DNA of 64,000 nt from Pseudomonas sediminis (GCF_039555755.1 NZ_CP154631.1:3286001-3350000); one strand, 5' to 3'. Numbered from the stretch's first letter, positions 44,113 to 62,749 are shown. Numbers and translations are program-made. The notes: generated by a model from the sequence alone, not told the origin.

Positions 44113-46473
44113 ATGAAACGTCTGCTGCTACCTGCGGTACTGTCCGCATTGATGATCGCCGAAGTTCACGCCGAGTCCTTCACCATCTCCGATATACGCG
44201 TCAACGGCCTGCAGCGGGTTTCCGCTGGTAGTGTATTCGGCGCGTTGCCGCTCAATGTGGGCGAGCGGATAGATGATCGCCAGCTGGTCGATGCCACCCG
44301 TTCCCTGTTCCGTACTGGCTTCTTCCAGGATATTCAGCTTGGTCGCGATGGCGATGTGCTGGTCGTTACTGTGGTCGAGCGTCCCTCCATCTCCGGCATC
44401 GAGATCGAAGGCAACAAGGCCATCAGCACTGAAGACCTGCTCAAGGGCCTGAACCAGTCTGGTCTGGCCGAGGGCGAGATTTTTCAGCGCGCCACCCTCG
44501 AAGGCGTGCGCAACGAGCTGCAGCGCCAGTATGTCGCTCAGGGCCGTTATTCGGCCGAGATCGAAGCCGAGGTGATTCCGCAGCCGCGTAACCGCGTGGC
44601 GCTGAAGATCACCATCAACGAAGGCACCGTAGCCGCTATCTCCCACATCAACGTGGTCGGCAATACCGTGTTCTCCGATGAAGATCTGGTCGATCTGTTC
44701 GAGCTGAAGACCACCAACTGGCTGTCCTTCTTCAAGAACGACGACAAGTACGCCCGCGAAAAGCTGTCCGGTGACCTCGAGCGTCTGCGCTCCTACTACC
44801 TGGACCGCGGCTACATCAATATGGATATCAGCTCCACGCAGGTTTCCATCACCCCGGACAAGAAGCACGTCTACATCACCGTCAACGTCGAAGAGGGCGA
44901 GAAGTACAGCGTTCGCGACGTGAAACTGTCCGGTGACCTCAAGGTCCCGGAAGACGATGTGCGCGCACTGCTGCTGGTCAAGGAAGGTCAGGTCTTCTCG
45001 CGCAAGATCATGACCACCACCAGTGAGCTGATCACCCGTCGTCTGGGTAACGAGGGTTACACCTTCGCCAACGTCAACGGCGTGCCGGAAGCGCACGACG
45101 AAGACAACACCGTTTCGATCACCTTCTTCGTCGATCCGGGCAAGCGTGCCTACGTCAACCGTATCAACTTCCGCGGCAACACCAAGTCCGAAGACGAAGT
45201 GCTGCGTCGCGAAATGCGTCAGATGGAAGGTGGCTGGGCATCGACCTACCTGATCGACCAGTCCAAGACTCGCCTGGAGCGCCTGGGCTTCTTCAAGGAA
45301 GTCAACGTCGAAACTCCGCAAGTGCCAGGCACTGATGACCAGATCGACGTCAACTACAGCGTCGAAGAGCAGCCGTCCGGCTCCATCACTGCCAGCGTCG
45401 GTTTCGCCCAGAACGCCGGCCTGATCCTTGGTGGTTCGATCAGCCAGAACAACTTCCTGGGTACCGGTAACCGCGTCAGCATCGGTCTGACTCGCAGTGA
45501 ATACCAGACCCGATACAGCTTTGGCTTCGTTGATCCCTACTGGACCGTCGACGGCGTGAGCCTGGGTTACAACGCCTTCTACCGCACCACCGACTACGAT
45601 GAACTCGATGTCGATGTATCCAGCTATTCGGTTGACAGCCTGGGTGCAGGTATCAACATCGGTTACCCGATCAGCGAAACCGCGCGTCTGACCTATGGTC
45701 TGACCGTACAGCAGGACAGCATCGATACTGGTCGCTATACCGTCGATGAGATCTTTGATTTCATCGAAGCTGAGGGTGATAACTACCTCAACTTCAAAGG
45801 TTCGATCGGTTGGTCCGAGTCGACCCTGAACCGTGGTGTTCTCGCTAACCGTGGTCATTCGCAGAGCCTGGTGCTGGAAACCACCATTCCAGGTAGCGAT
45901 CTGTCGTTCTACAAGCTCGACTACCGTGGTCAGGTGTTCACCCCGATCAGCGATAACTACACCCTGCGCTTCCATACCCAGTTGGGTTATGGCGACAGCT
46001 ACGGTTCCACGGCTGAACTGCCGTTCTACGAGCACTACTACGCCGGTGGTTTCAACTCGGTACGTGGTTTCAAGGACAGCAGCTTGGGCCCTCGCAGTAC
46101 CCCGAGCAGCGGTACCAAGCCTGGTACTCTGGCTGATCCGGATCAGGACCCGCTGCCGTTCGGTGGTAACGTATTGGTGCAGGGTGGCGTCGAGATGCTG
46201 TTCCCCCTGCCGTTCGTCAAGGACCAGCGTTCGTTGCGTACCGCGTTGTTCTGGGATGTGGGTAACGTATTCGACACCAACTGCTCGTCGAGCCAGAAGA
46301 AGCTCAGCGACAGCTGCAATATCGACTTCAGCAGCATGGCCAGCTCCGTGGGTGTTGGCCTGACCTGGATCACCGCGTTGGGCCCGCTGAGTTTCAGTCT
46401 GGCCATGCCGATCAAGAAGCCGGATGATGCCGATACTCAGGTATTCCAGTTCTCCCTGGGTCAAACCTTCTAA
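44113..46473 (+). CDS. bamA: Outer-membrane assembly factor BamA
   Basis: Core of the BAM complex that folds beta-barrel proteins into the outer membrane. It has 786 residues. A signal peptide (cleavage after VHA, about residue 19) is followed by five POTRA domains (about 20-420) and a 16-strand barrel. The loop-6 motif VRGF is in NSVRGFKDSSLGPR, and the chain ends in an aromatic (SLGQTF), as needed for barrel recognition. The ATG at 44113 follows AAAGGA. skp and the lpx genes follow, the standard order. Confidence 0.97.
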   Translation: MKRLLLPAVLSALMIAEVHAESFTISDIRVNGLQRVSAGSVFGALPLNVGERIDDRQLVDATRSLFRTGFFQDIQLGRDGDVLVVTVVERPSISGIEIEGNKAISTEDLLKGLNQSGLAEGEIFQRATLEGVRNELQRQYVAQGRYSAEIEAEVIPQPRNRVALKITINEGTVAAISHINVVGNTVFSDEDLVDLFELKTTNWLSFFKNDDKYAREKLSGDLERLRSYYLDRGYINMDISSTQVSITPDKKHVYITVNVEEGEKYSVRDVKLSGDLKVPEDDVRALLLVKEGQVFSRKIMTTTSELITRRLGNEGYTFANVNGVPEAHDEDNTVSITFFVDPGKRAYVNRINFRGNTKSEDEVLRREMRQMEGGWASTYLIDQSKTRLERLGFFKEVNVETPQVPGTDDQIDVNYSVEEQPSGSITASVGFAQNAGLILGGSISQNNFLGTGNRVSIGLTRSEYQTRYSFGFVDPYWTVDGVSLGYNAFYRTTDYDELDVDVSSYSVDSLGAGINIGYPISETARLTYGLTVQQDSIDTGRYTVDEIFDFIEAEGDNYLNFKGSIGWSESTLNRGVLANRGHSQSLVLETTIPGSDLSFYKLDYRGQVFTPISDNYTLRFHTQLGYGDSYGSTAELPFYEHYYAGGFNSVRGFKDSSLGPRSTPSSGTKPGTLADPDQDPLPFGGNVLVQGGVEMLFPLPFVKDQRSLRTALFWDVGNVFDTNCSSSQKKLSDSCNIDFSSMASSVGVGLTWITALGPLSFSLAMPIKKPDDADTQVFQFSLGQTF

Positions 46474-46517
46474 GTTCGTTTCACAGAAAGCCAACAGTTT
46501 TGTTGCAGGAGTGCATT

Positions 46518-47021
46518 GTGCGTAAGTTGACTCAACTGGTTCTGTTCACCGCCGCCCTGATCGCCACTCCGGCGTTCGCCGAGATGAAGGTGGCCGTGCT
46601 GAACTATCAGATGGCGCTGCTCGAGTCGGATGCAGCCAAGCGCTACGCCGTCGATGCCGAGAAGAAGTTTGGTCCGCAACTGAACAAGCTCAAGACTCTG
46701 GAAAGCGACGCCAAGCGCATCCAGGATCGTATGGTCAAAGATGGCGACAAGATGCAGCAGGCTGAGCGCGAGCGTCTCGAGCTCGAATTCAAGCAGAAGG
46801 CCCGTGACTTCCAGTTCCAATCCAAGGAACTGAACGAAGCCAAGGCCATCGCCGACCGCGAGATGCTGGGCAAGCTGAAGCCGAACCTGGATAAGGCCGT
46901 CGAAGACGTGATCAAGAACGGCAACTTCGACCTGGTGCTCGAGCGTGGTGCGGTGATCGAGGTCAAGCCTCAGTACGACATCACTCGCCAGGTCATCGAG
47001 CGCATGAACCAGATGCGTTAA
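46518..47021 (+). CDS. skp: Periplasmic chaperone Skp/OmpH
   Basis: A 167-residue periplasmic holdase for unfolded outer-membrane proteins. The signal peptide [20 protein letters not shown] (cleavage about residue 21) precedes a small body and a long charged coiled-coil arm (about 45-125). The GTG at 46518 is chosen because AGGAG lies 6 bases upstream and it gives a proper signal; an earlier TTG/ATG reading is poorer. It lies 44 bases after bamA and 2 bases before lpxD. Confidence 0.95.
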   Translation: MRKLTQLVLFTAALIATPAFAEMKVAVLNYQMALLESDAAKRYAVDAEKKFGPQLNKLKTLESDAKRIQDRMVKDGDKMQQAERERLELEFKQKARDFQFQSKELNEAKAIADREMLGKLKPNLDKAVEDVIKNGNFDLVLERGAVIEVKPQYDITRQVIERMNQMR

Positions 47022-47023
47022 GC

Positions 47024-48079
47024 ATGACAGTGACAGTTACTCTCGGCCAATTGGCTGAGCGTCTTGGCGCCACCTTGCGTGGCGCCGAAGCGAAGGTCAT
47101 CACGGGCCTGGCCACCTTACAGGAGGCCAGGCCCGAACAGTTGAGCTTCCTGGCCAATGCCCAGTACCGCAAGTTTCTGGCGCAGACTCAGGCCGGTGCC
47201 GTGCTTCTGACCGCAGCCGATGCTGAAGGCTACGCTGGCGATGCCCTGATCGTTGCCAACCCGTACCTGGCTTATGCCCAGCTGTCGCATGTGTTCGATC
47301 GCAAGCCCAAGGCTGCGCCGGGTATTCATGCCACGGCACAGATTGCCGAAGACGCTCAGATCGATCCGAGTGCGAGTATTGGCGCTTTTGCGGTTATCGA
47401 AAGCGGTGCACGTATCGGCGCTGATGTCAGCATCGGTGCCCATTGTGTAGTCGGCGCGCGCAGTGTGGTGGGTGATGGCGGCTGGCTGGCGCCGCGCGTG
47501 ACGCTGTATCACGACGTGCAGATCGGTAAGCGGGTGGTGATCCAGTCCGGTGCCGTGATCGGTGGTGAAGGCTTCGGTTTCGCCAATGAGAAGGGCGTCT
47601 GGCAGAAGATAGCGCAGATCGGTGGGGTATCCATCGGCGATGACGTCGAGATCGGCGCCAACACCACGGTGGATCGCGGTGCGCTGTCCGACACCCTGAT
47701 CGGCAATGGTGTGAAGCTGGATAACCAGATCATGATCGCGCACAACGTGCAGATTGGTGACAACACTGCAATGGCGGGTTGCTGCGGTATTTCCGGCAGC
47801 ACCAAGATCGGCAAGAATTGCATGATCGCTGGTGGTGTGGGGATGGTTGGTCATATCGAAGTGTGCGACAACGTGTTCGTCACCGGCATGACCATGGTGA
47901 CCCGTTCGATCTCCGAGCCGGGCGCCTATTCTTCCGGTACCGCCATGCAGCCGGCGGGCGAGTGGAAGAAGAGTGCAGCCCGTATTCGTCAGTTGGACGA
48001 GATGGCCAAGCGACTGCGTGAGCTGGAAAAACAGCTGGCCGCCGTGACCCAGACGGCAAACGCCTCATCTGATGCCTGA
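47024..48079 (+). CDS. lpxD: UDP-3-O-acylglucosamine N-acyltransferase
   Basis: Third step of lipid A synthesis, adding the N-linked hydroxyacyl chain from acyl-ACP. It has 351 residues. An N-terminal uridine-binding domain is followed by a left-handed beta-helix of hexapeptide repeats (about 100-290) and a C-terminal helix. The catalytic base His240 lies in [10 protein letters not shown]. It is followed by a strong hairpin before fabZ. Confidence 0.97.
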   Translation: MTVTVTLGQLAERLGATLRGAEAKVITGLATLQEARPEQLSFLANAQYRKFLAQTQAGAVLLTAADAEGYAGDALIVANPYLAYAQLSHVFDRKPKAAPGIHATAQIAEDAQIDPSASIGAFAVIESGARIGADVSIGAHCVVGARSVVGDGGWLAPRVTLYHDVQIGKRVVIQSGAVIGGEGFGFANEKGVWQKIAQIGGVSIGDDVEIGANTTVDRGALSDTLIGNGVKLDNQIMIAHNVQIGDNTAMAGCCGISGSTKIGKNCMIAGGVGMVGHIEVCDNVFVTGMTMVTRSISEPGAYSSGTAMQPAGEWKKSAARIRQLDEMAKRLRELEKQLAAVTQTANASSDA

Positions 48080-48109
48080 GCACGGCGCGGCCGTGCTCTT
48101 TTCTTTTCT
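48078..48109 (+). terminator. Terminator-like hairpin between lpxD and fabZ
   Basis: 9-bp perfect stem GAGCACGGC (48078-48086) with GCCGTGCTC (48090-48098), 3-base loop, then a T-rich tract to 48109. It starts within the lpxD stop codon. Unexpected inside the lpx block, it suggests partial termination before fabZ-lpxA-lpxB. Confidence 0.82.
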
Positions 48110-48126
48110 TACAGGCTTAACCGAAC

Positions 48127-48567
48127 ATGATGGACATCAACGAAATTCGTGAATATTTGCCGCACCGCTATCCGTTCCTGCTGGTGGACCGTGTGGTGGA
48201 CCTGGACGTCGAAGGCAAACAGATTCGCGCCTATAAGAATGTCAGCATCAATGAGCCGTTCTTCAACGGTCACTTCCCCGAGCACCCGATCATGCCGGGC
48301 GTTCTGATCATTGAGGCGATGGCGCAGGCTGCCGGTATCCTCGGTTTCAAGATGATGGGCGTGAAGCCGGCCGATGGCACCCTGTATTACTTCGTTGGCT
48401 CCGACAAGCTGCGTTTCCGTTCGCCGGTGTTGCCGGGTGACCAGCTGACGCTGGAAGCCAAGTACCTGAGCGATCGTCGCAGCATCTGGAAATTCGAGTG
48501 CCGCGCCACTGTCGATGGCAAGGAAGTCTGCTCCGCTGAAATCATCTGTGCGGAACGCAAGCTATGA
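48127..48567 (+). CDS. fabZ: 3-hydroxyacyl-ACP dehydratase FabZ
   Basis: Hot-dog fold dehydratase of fatty acid elongation, 146 residues. Catalytic His49 ([13 protein letters not shown]) and Glu63 ([10 protein letters not shown]) are in place. It competes with LpxA for 3-hydroxyacyl-ACP, which explains its place among lpx genes. The stop overlaps the lpxA start by ATGA. Confidence 0.98.
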   Translation: MMDINEIREYLPHRYPFLLVDRVVDLDVEGKQIRAYKNVSINEPFFNGHFPEHPIMPGVLIIEAMAQAAGILGFKMMGVKPADGTLYYFVGSDKLRFRSPVLPGDQLTLEAKYLSDRRSIWKFECRATVDGKEVCSAEIICAERKL

Positions 48568-49340
48568 GTTTGATTGACCCACGCGCGATCATCGACCCCA
48601 GTGCCAGATTGGCTGACGACGTTGTCGTTGGCCCTTGGAGCATTGTTGGTGCCGATGTGGAAATTGGCGAGGGTACAGTCATCGGTCCGCACGTAGTGCT
48701 CAAGGGACCGACCGTGATTGGCAAGCACAACCGCATCTACCAGTTTTCTTCGGTCGGTGAAGATACGCCGGACCTGAAGTACAAAGGTGAGCTCACTCGC
48801 CTGGTGATCGGCGATCACAACACCATTCGCGAAGGCGTCACCATTCACCGCGGCACCGTACAGGATCGCAGTGAAACCACCATTGGCGACCACAACCTGA
48901 TCATGGCTTATGCCCATATCGGCCATGACAGCGTGATCGGTAACCATTGCATTCTGGTCAACAACACGGCACTGGCTGGTCATGTCTGGGTCGACGACTG
49001 GGCGATTCTGTCCGGCTATACCCTGGTGCATCAGTTCTGCCGCATTGGCGCGCACAGCTTCTCGGGCATGGGCACCGCGATTGGCAAGGATGTGCCTGCT
49101 TTCGTTACCGTATTCGGTAACCCGGCCGAGGCGCGCAGCATGAACTTTGAGGGCATGCGTCGTCGTGGTTTCTCAGCCGAAGCCATTGCCGCATTGCGCA
49201 AGGGCTACAAGCAGGTTTATCGCCAGGGACTGACCGTGGAGCAAGCACTGGCCGAATTGGCCGAGTCTGCTGCTCAATTCCCTGAAGTGGCGATCTTCCG
49301 CGATTCGATCCAGGCCTCCACGCGCGGCATCACGCGCTGA
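48564..49340 (+). CDS. lpxA: UDP-N-acetylglucosamine acyltransferase
   Basis: First step of lipid A synthesis, O-acylation of UDP-GlcNAc. It has 258 residues. Hexapeptide beta-helix repeats span about 10-185, and catalytic His121 lies in AYAHIGHD. The C-terminal helical domain (about 190-258) begins [15 protein letters not shown]. It overlaps fabZ and precedes lpxB by 5 bases. Confidence 0.98.
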   Translation: MSLIDPRAIIDPSARLADDVVVGPWSIVGADVEIGEGTVIGPHVVLKGPTVIGKHNRIYQFSSVGEDTPDLKYKGELTRLVIGDHNTIREGVTIHRGTVQDRSETTIGDHNLIMAYAHIGHDSVIGNHCILVNNTALAGHVWVDDWAILSGYTLVHQFCRIGAHSFSGMGTAIGKDVPAFVTVFGNPAEARSMNFEGMRRRGFSAEAIAALRKGYKQVYRQGLTVEQALAELAESAAQFPEVAIFRDSIQASTRGITR

Positions 49341-49345
49341 TTCCT

Positions 49346-50479
49346 ATGAACAGACCTATTCGCGTCGCACTGGTCGCCGGTGAGGCGTCCGGTGACATTC
49401 TCGGCTCCGGCCTGATGCAGGCCATCAAGCAGCGTTATCCAGATGCCGAGTTCATCGGCGTTGGCGGTGCGCGCATGGACGCCGAGGGCCTGAAATCCTA
49501 CTTCCCGATGGAGCGCCTGGCCGTGATGGGCCTGGTCGAGGTGCTCGGTCGTTTGTTCGAACTGCTTGGCCGTCGCCGCCAGTTGGCACGTGACCTGATC
49601 GCTGCGCAGCCGGATGTGTTCATCGGTATCGATGCCCCCGATTTCAATCTGGGTCTGGAGCTCAAGCTGCGTCGGGCCGGAATCAAGACCGTGCATTACG
49701 TCAGCCCCTCGGTCTGGGCCTGGCGGCAGAAGCGGGTGCTGAAGATCCGTGAAGCCTGCGACCTGATGTTGACGTTGTTCCCGTTCGAGGCGCAGTTCTA
49801 CGACGAACATCAGGTACCGGTGCGCTTTGTCGGTCATCCGCTGGCCGATGCCATTCCCCAGCAAGCTGATCGTGCCGCCGCGCGCGAGGCGTTGGATCTG
49901 CCGCAGGACGAGCCCGTGGTCGCGCTCATGCCGGGTAGCCGTGGTGGCGAGGTCGCGCGTCTGGGTGAGCTGTTTCTCGAGGCGGCGATCCGCCTGCGTG
50001 CGCTTCGCCCGGGTGTTCGTTTCCTCCTGCCTTGCGCCACCCCCGAGCGCCGTGAGCAGTTGGAGCAGATGCTGGCAGGGCGTGATTTGCCGCTGACGCT
50101 GCTCAACGGTCGATCCCACGAAGCGTTGGCTGCCTGCGATGCGGTGTTGATCGCTTCGGGTACCGCGACCCTGGAAGCGCTGCTGTACAAGCGGCCGATG
50201 GTGGTGGCTTATCGTGTGGCGCCGCTGACCTATCGTATCCTCAAGCGCCTGGTGAAGAGCCCCTATATCTCGCTACCCAATCTGCTGGCCGAGCGCCTGC
50301 TGGTCCCCGAGCTGATTCAGGATGCGGCGACGCCCGAGGCCCTGGCTCAGGCCGTGGCGCCGCTGATTGACGGTGGTCAGGTGCAGACCGAGGGCTTTGA
50401 TCTGATCCATCGCGCGCTGCGCCGTGATGCCTCGTTATCGGCGGCTGACGCGGTGCTCAAGCTGGCCGGGCGCGACTGA
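49346..50479 (+). CDS. lpxB: Lipid-A-disaccharide synthase
   Basis: GT19 glycosyltransferase joining UDP-diacylglucosamine and lipid X. It has 377 residues. The family motifs [15 protein letters not shown] near the N-terminus, [13 protein letters not shown] (about 125-137) and [21 protein letters not shown] (about 270-290) are present. The stop shares one base with the rnhB start. It acts at the inner face of the inner membrane. Confidence 0.97.
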   Translation: MNRPIRVALVAGEASGDILGSGLMQAIKQRYPDAEFIGVGGARMDAEGLKSYFPMERLAVMGLVEVLGRLFELLGRRRQLARDLIAAQPDVFIGIDAPDFNLGLELKLRRAGIKTVHYVSPSVWAWRQKRVLKIREACDLMLTLFPFEAQFYDEHQVPVRFVGHPLADAIPQQADRAAAREALDLPQDEPVVALMPGSRGGEVARLGELFLEAAIRLRALRPGVRFLLPCATPERREQLEQMLAGRDLPLTLLNGRSHEALAACDAVLIASGTATLEALLYKRPMVVAYRVAPLTYRILKRLVKSPYISLPNLLAERLLVPELIQDAATPEALAQAVAPLIDGGQVQTEGFDLIHRALRRDASLSAADAVLKLAGRD

Positions 50480-51078
50480 TGCAACTCGGTTTGGACTTTA
50501 CCCTGGTCGAAGAGCTGGTCGCCGGCGTTGATGAAGTCGGTCGCGGCCCGCTCTGCGGCGCGGTGGTGACCGCGGCAGTCATTCTCGATCCTGCGCGCCC
50601 GATCATCGGTCTGAACGATTCGAAGAAGCTCACAGAGGCGCGTCGTGAAGCACTGTTCGACGAAATTCGTGAGAAGGCTCTGGCCTGGTGTATCGCTCGC
50701 GCCGAGGTCGAGGAAATCGACCGCCTGAATATCCTGCATGCCACCATGCTGGCGATGCAGCGTGCCGTCGAGGGCTTGAGCGTGGCGCCCAGGCTGGCGC
50801 TGATCGACGGCAACCGTTGCCCTAAGCTGGCGGTGCCGAGTGCGCCGGTGGTCAAGGGCGACAGCCGGGTTCCGGCTATCGCCGCCGCTTCGATCCTGGC
50901 CAAAGTCAGCCGCGACCGCGAGATGGTCGAGATGGATCGCCTCTATCCCGGCTACGGTATTGCCGGTCACAAAGGCTATCCCACCCCCGTTCACCTGGAA
51001 GCCCTGCAACGCCTGGGGCCTACGCCGATTCATCGGCGTTCTTTCGCCCCGGTACGTGCCTTGCTCGAGGGCGTGTAA
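50479..51078 (+). CDS. rnhB: Ribonuclease HII
   Basis: Removes ribonucleotides and RNA in RNA/DNA hybrids. It has 199 residues. Acidic residues Asp18 and Glu19 ([13 protein letters not shown]) and the later Asp in [11 protein letters not shown] form the active site; [12 protein letters not shown] and the [11 protein letters not shown] block are typical. Coupled to lpxB by a one-base overlap. A REP-like ATGGCCCGGATGCAATCCGGG patch follows its stop. Confidence 0.97.
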   Translation: MQLGLDFTLVEELVAGVDEVGRGPLCGAVVTAAVILDPARPIIGLNDSKKLTEARREALFDEIREKALAWCIARAEVEEIDRLNILHATMLAMQRAVEGLSVAPRLALIDGNRCPKLAVPSAPVVKGDSRVPAIAAASILAKVSRDREMVEMDRLYPGYGIAGHKGYPTPVHLEALQRLGPTPIHRRSFAPVRALLEGV

Positions 51079-51192
51079 CTGCATGGCCCGGATGCAATCC
51101 GGGAAATGCCACGCCTGTTGAACCTCTGGCCCTAAGCCAGACCCTCTTAGGCTACAATCCGCGCTTTGTCGTTTTCACCTGCAAGGCCGCCC

Positions 51193-54723
<3,531 letters not shown>

Positions 54724-54860
54724 TATACGAGAGGAAAATTCCTCTTCGTGACAGCAAAGGCACCCGAGGGTGTCGACCCGCTGCGCCCTATCCCTTAAGG
54801 TAGGGCGCCTAATGGATACAGCTCCCCGGCCACTTGGCCGTCGACGCAAGACGGATGACT

Positions 54861-55811
<951 letters not shown>

Positions 55812-55830
55812 GTTCGTTCTGCATCTATCT

Positions 55831-55857
55831 CAACGGGCCTTCGGGCCCGTTGTTGTT
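55831..55857 (+). terminator. Intrinsic terminator of accA
   Basis: 9-bp perfect stem CAACGGGCC with GGCCCGTTG, a TTCG tetraloop, followed by TTGTTT. It lies 20 bases after the accA stop. Confidence 0.85.
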
Positions 55858-55869
55858 TAAGCTTGGCCA

Positions 55870-57192
55870 ATGACCGATCTCTCTATTCGCCTGCGCCAGG
55901 CCCTGCAGCCGTGGTGTACGGCTCCTGCCTGGTGTATCGCCTTCTCCGGTGGTCTCGACTCCACCGTGCTGCTGCATTTGCTCGCCGATCTGGCTCGGCG
56001 TGAGAGGCTGCCGCCGCTTTCCGCCATTCATGTCCATCATGGTTTGCAGTCGGCGGCTGACACCTGGCCAGAGCATTGCGCGCAGGTTTGCGCACGGCTG
56101 GGTATTGCTTTGGACGTCGTCAGGGTGCAGGTAGCGCCAGGCGCCAGTCTCGAGCAGGCAGCGCGTAACGCGCGTTATCAGGCTTTCACTGCGCGGCTTG
56201 GTCCAAGCGAGGTGTTGCTCAGTGCTCAGCATCGTGATGATCAGGCCGAAACCCTGCTGTTTCGTCTGCTGCGCGGCGCCGGCGTGCGCGGGCTTGCGGC
56301 GATGCCGGCCAGTCGAGCGTTGGGGCAGGGCCACCTGATTCGACCGCTGCTCGATTGTTCTCGGGCGGAATTACAGGCCTATGCGCAGAGTCATGGCATT
56401 GCCTGGATCGAAGACCCGAGCAATGCCGATGAGCGTTTCAGTCGCAACTTCCTGCGGCGACAAGTGATGCCGCTACTGGCGGAGCGCTGGCCGCAAGCGT
56501 CGAGCAGTCTGGTGCGCAGCGCAGGCCATCTGTCTGAGGCGCAGCAGTTGCTGGATGAATTGGCCGAGATTGACCTTGCCGCTGCCCATGGCGGCTCAGC
56601 GTTTACCTGGCTGTCGTTGTCGTCGCTGTATCTGCCGGCTGTCACTGCATTGAGCGAGGCGCGCCAGCGCAATTTGCTGCGCCACTGGTTGGCGCCTTAT
56701 ACGCGTATGCCCGATAGCGACCACTGGGCTGGCTGGTGTGACCTGCGTGATGCCTCCACGGATGCAGCGCCGATCTGGAGGCAGGCCGATGGTGAGCTGC
56801 ACCGTGCCGATGGTCGGCTCTGGTGGCTTAGCGGTGAGTGGCTGCAGCCGCTCGAGCCACTCGATCTCTCCTTCAGCTCGTTTCCCGAGCCTGTCGAGCT
56901 GCCCGGTAACGGCTGTGTGCATCTACAGGGTGAGTTGCCGCCAGGTCGCTGGCATTTGCGTTACCGTCAGGGTGGTGAGTCACTGCAGCTGCCGGGGCGC
57001 GGCAGGCGTGATCTCAAGCGTCTGCTCAATGAGCTGCGCGTACCGGCATTCGTGCGTCCGCGCCTGCCGCTGTTGTTCGATGGCGATGAGTTGATGGCGG
57101 TGGCGAACCTGGCGCAGTCGTCAGTAATTCAGGCGAGCGGAGCGCATCTGCAGTGGTCGCCGCCTATCGGCGCGCAAGGTTTGAGCTGGTAA
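55870..57192 (+). CDS. tilS: tRNA(Ile)-lysidine synthase
   Basis: Modifies C34 of the CAU-anticodon isoleucine tRNA to lysidine, using ATP and lysine. It has 440 residues. The N-type PP-loop motif SGGLDS is at 26-31; SAQHRDDQAETLLFRLLRGAG and the IEDPSNADERFSRN segment follow. C-terminal TilS domains contain RQGGESLQLPGRGRRDLKRLL. It starts right after the accA terminator, probably with its own promoter. Confidence 0.95.
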   Translation: MTDLSIRLRQALQPWCTAPAWCIAFSGGLDSTVLLHLLADLARRERLPPLSAIHVHHGLQSAADTWPEHCAQVCARLGIALDVVRVQVAPGASLEQAARNARYQAFTARLGPSEVLLSAQHRDDQAETLLFRLLRGAGVRGLAAMPASRALGQGHLIRPLLDCSRAELQAYAQSHGIAWIEDPSNADERFSRNFLRRQVMPLLAERWPQASSSLVRSAGHLSEAQQLLDELAEIDLAAAHGGSAFTWLSLSSLYLPAVTALSEARQRNLLRHWLAPYTRMPDSDHWAGWCDLRDASTDAAPIWRQADGELHRADGRLWWLSGEWLQPLEPLDLSFSSFPEPVELPGNGCVHLQGELPPGRWHLRYRQGGESLQLPGRGRRDLKRLLNELRVPAFVRPRLPLLFDGDELMAVANLAQSSVIQASGAHLQWSPPIGAQGLSW

Positions 57193-57313
57193 GGCCTTTC
57201 CGGTAGACTACGCTCCCGTCTTAATACAGCTTTTGCCGACTCCCTCAGGGAGCTTGGCGGGCATGCCATTGTTCGTACTGATGGCGATCCTTTGCTTTCC
57301 CCGGCGGCATTGA

Positions 57314-59824
<2,511 letters not shown>

Positions 59825-59887
59825 GCCGGCTGTAATCCGGTAAAGTGCCGCCCGAGAAAAATCCCCCTGACCCGTGAGTCAGAGTGA

Positions 59888-61261
<1,374 letters not shown>

Positions 61262-61276
61262 GCACTGCGTGGTATG

Positions 61277-61302
61277 AAAGGGCGACGCAAGTCGCCCTTT
61301 TT
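61277..61302 (+). terminator. Intrinsic terminator of eno
   Basis: 10-bp perfect stem AAAGGGCGAC with GTCGCCCTTT, GCAA tetraloop, T-run to 61302. 16 bases after the eno stop. Confidence 0.92.
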
Positions 61303-61438
61303 CGTGGACGCTTCGTCGATCTCTGGGAACCAATGCACGGATGCAGGTACCGAAACCCCATGTCACTCATCAGACGGCTTCTTTTCAAGCATGAACGCAG
61401 CCCCTACCATGCCGATGACTCAATCTGCGAGCCGCTCC

Positions 61439-61717
61439 ATGCGTAGTCCGTATTGGCTGTTTATTGTGCTGGTCCTGTTGCTGGGCGGTCTGCAATATCG
61501 ATTGTGGGTCGGCGACGGCAGCCTGGCTGCTGCCAGCCGTCTGCAACAGCAGATCGCCGAACAGCAGGGCGAGAACGAGCGTTTGCTGGAGCGCAATCGT
61601 ATCCTCGAGGCCGAGGTGATGGAGCTCAAGCGCGGCATGGAAACCGTGGAAGAGCGGGCGCGTCAGGAGTTAGGCATGCTCAAAGAGGGTGAAACCCTCT
61701 ATCTGCTGACTGAATGA
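61439..61717 (+). CDS. ftsB: Cell division protein FtsB
   Basis: Small bitopic divisome protein linking FtsQ and FtsL. It has 92 residues from the ATG at 61439. The N-terminal helix is YWLFIVLVLLLGGLQYRLWVG, followed by a periplasmic coiled coil (about 30-75) and the conserved RARQELGMLKEGETLY end. Other in-frame ATGs at 61391 and 61415 would add up to 16 residues; the family start and length favour 61439, though its ribosome site is weak. The stop overlaps ispD by ATGA. Confidence 0.93.
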   Translation: MRSPYWLFIVLVLLLGGLQYRLWVGDGSLAAASRLQQQIAEQQGENERLLERNRILEAEVMELKRGMETVEERARQELGMLKEGETLYLLTE

Positions 61718-62412
61718 CCACGAAATTCTGGCTGGTGATTCCAGCTGCCGGTGTCGGCGCGCGGATGGCAGCCGACCGTCCCAAGCAGTACCTGCAGATC
61801 GCCGGACGCTGCATTCTTGAACACACTCTGCACTGTTTTCTCGACCATCCCCATCTGCTGGGAGCGGTTGTGTGCGTGGCCGTGGATGACCCGTTCTGGC
61901 CACAATTGCCTGTGGCAAACGATGCGCGTATCCGCCGGGCTCCTGGCGGGCAAGAGCGCGCCGACTCGGTATTGGCAGGGCTGGAAGCGCTAGTCGCAGA
62001 GGGCGCGAACAGCGAGGATTGGGTGCTGGTGCACGACGCCGCACGACCCAATCTGGCCACGGAAGACCTTGAGCGACTGTTGGACAGTCTGGCCGGTGAT
62101 CCGGTTGGCGGCCTGCTGGCAGTGCCGGCGCGCGACACGCTCAAGCGTGCCGGAAGCGATGGCAGGGTGGTGGAGACCGTGGATCGTAGCGTGATCTGGC
62201 AGGCTTACACGCCGCAGATGTTTCGTCTGGGCGCGCTGCGCGAGGCTCTGGCGCAAGCGCTGAAAGAAGGTGTGGCTGTGACCGATGAAGCTTCGGCCAT
62301 GGAGTGGGCGGGGCAGTCGCCCCGGCTCATCGAAGGCCGGGCGGACAACCTCAAGGTCACCCGCCCGGAAGATCTGCATTATCTACAACGTATCTGGCGC
62401 GAGAGTCGCTAA
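61714..62412 (+). CDS. ispD: MEP cytidylyltransferase
   Basis: Third step of the MEP pathway, making CDP-methylerythritol. It has 232 residues. The CTP-binding N-terminus VIPAAGVGARMAADRPKQYL, the VLVHDAARP segment and TDEASAMEWAG are typical. Coupled to ftsB by overlap, as in many proteobacteria. ispF is not adjacent here; in P. aeruginosa it lies beyond adhC. Confidence 0.97.
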   Translation: MTTKFWLVIPAAGVGARMAADRPKQYLQIAGRCILEHTLHCFLDHPHLLGAVVCVAVDDPFWPQLPVANDARIRRAPGGQERADSVLAGLEALVAEGANSEDWVLVHDAARPNLATEDLERLLDSLAGDPVGGLLAVPARDTLKRAGSDGRVVETVDRSVIWQAYTPQMFRLGALREALAQALKEGVAVTDEASAMEWAGQSPRLIEGRADNLKVTRPEDLHYLQRIWRESR

Positions 62413-62425
62413 GCGATCCGCAGCA

Positions 62426-62749
62426 TCAGTGCGTCCAGCGCTTGGCATCCTTGCCCAGATTGCGGTCCAGCGCGTTGGTCAGCTTGTTCATGGCACCGTC
62501 GATAGCCTGCTGCAGTTCGCTGGCATCATGGGAAACCGTCAGCGGGTCGCGTCCTTTCATCCGTGCCTCGACTTTGCAGCGCTTGTCCTGCGGACCACTT
62601 TTGAGCGCGTTCTCGTCGGAGAGATGAATTTCGATCCGGGTGAGGTGGTCCTCGTAGCGCTGGAGCTTGTCCCGGACGCGACCGCGAATGTCGTCCTTGA
62701 AGTCCATCGAGGAGGTGACGTGCTTTCCACTGTTGACCAGAACCTGCAT
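62426..62749 (-). CDS. HPF/RaiA-family ribosome-associated protein
   Basis: A 107-residue protein with the sigma-54 modulation/RaiA fold: MQVLVNSGKHV opening strand, a helix DDIRGRVRDKLQRYEDHLTRIEIHL, and CKVEARMKGRDPLTVSHDASELQQAIDGAMNKL. It is short and lacks the long C-terminal domain of long HPF. It may bind the ribosome in stasis, but could be a distinct paralogue. The ATG at 62749 has AGGA 7 bases upstream; the one at 62755 is too close. It converges on ispD with 13 bases between stops. Confidence 0.82.
   Translation of the reverse strand: MQVLVNSGKHVTSSMDFKDDIRGRVRDKLQRYEDHLTRIEIHLSDENALKSGPQDKRCKVEARMKGRDPLTVSHDASELQQAIDGAMNKLTNALDRNLGKDAKRWTH

Noticed and set aside
44128..46494. 788-codon minus-strand open frame opposite bamA
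   Set aside because: Antisense shadow; bamA has signal peptide, POTRA domains and correct C-terminus.
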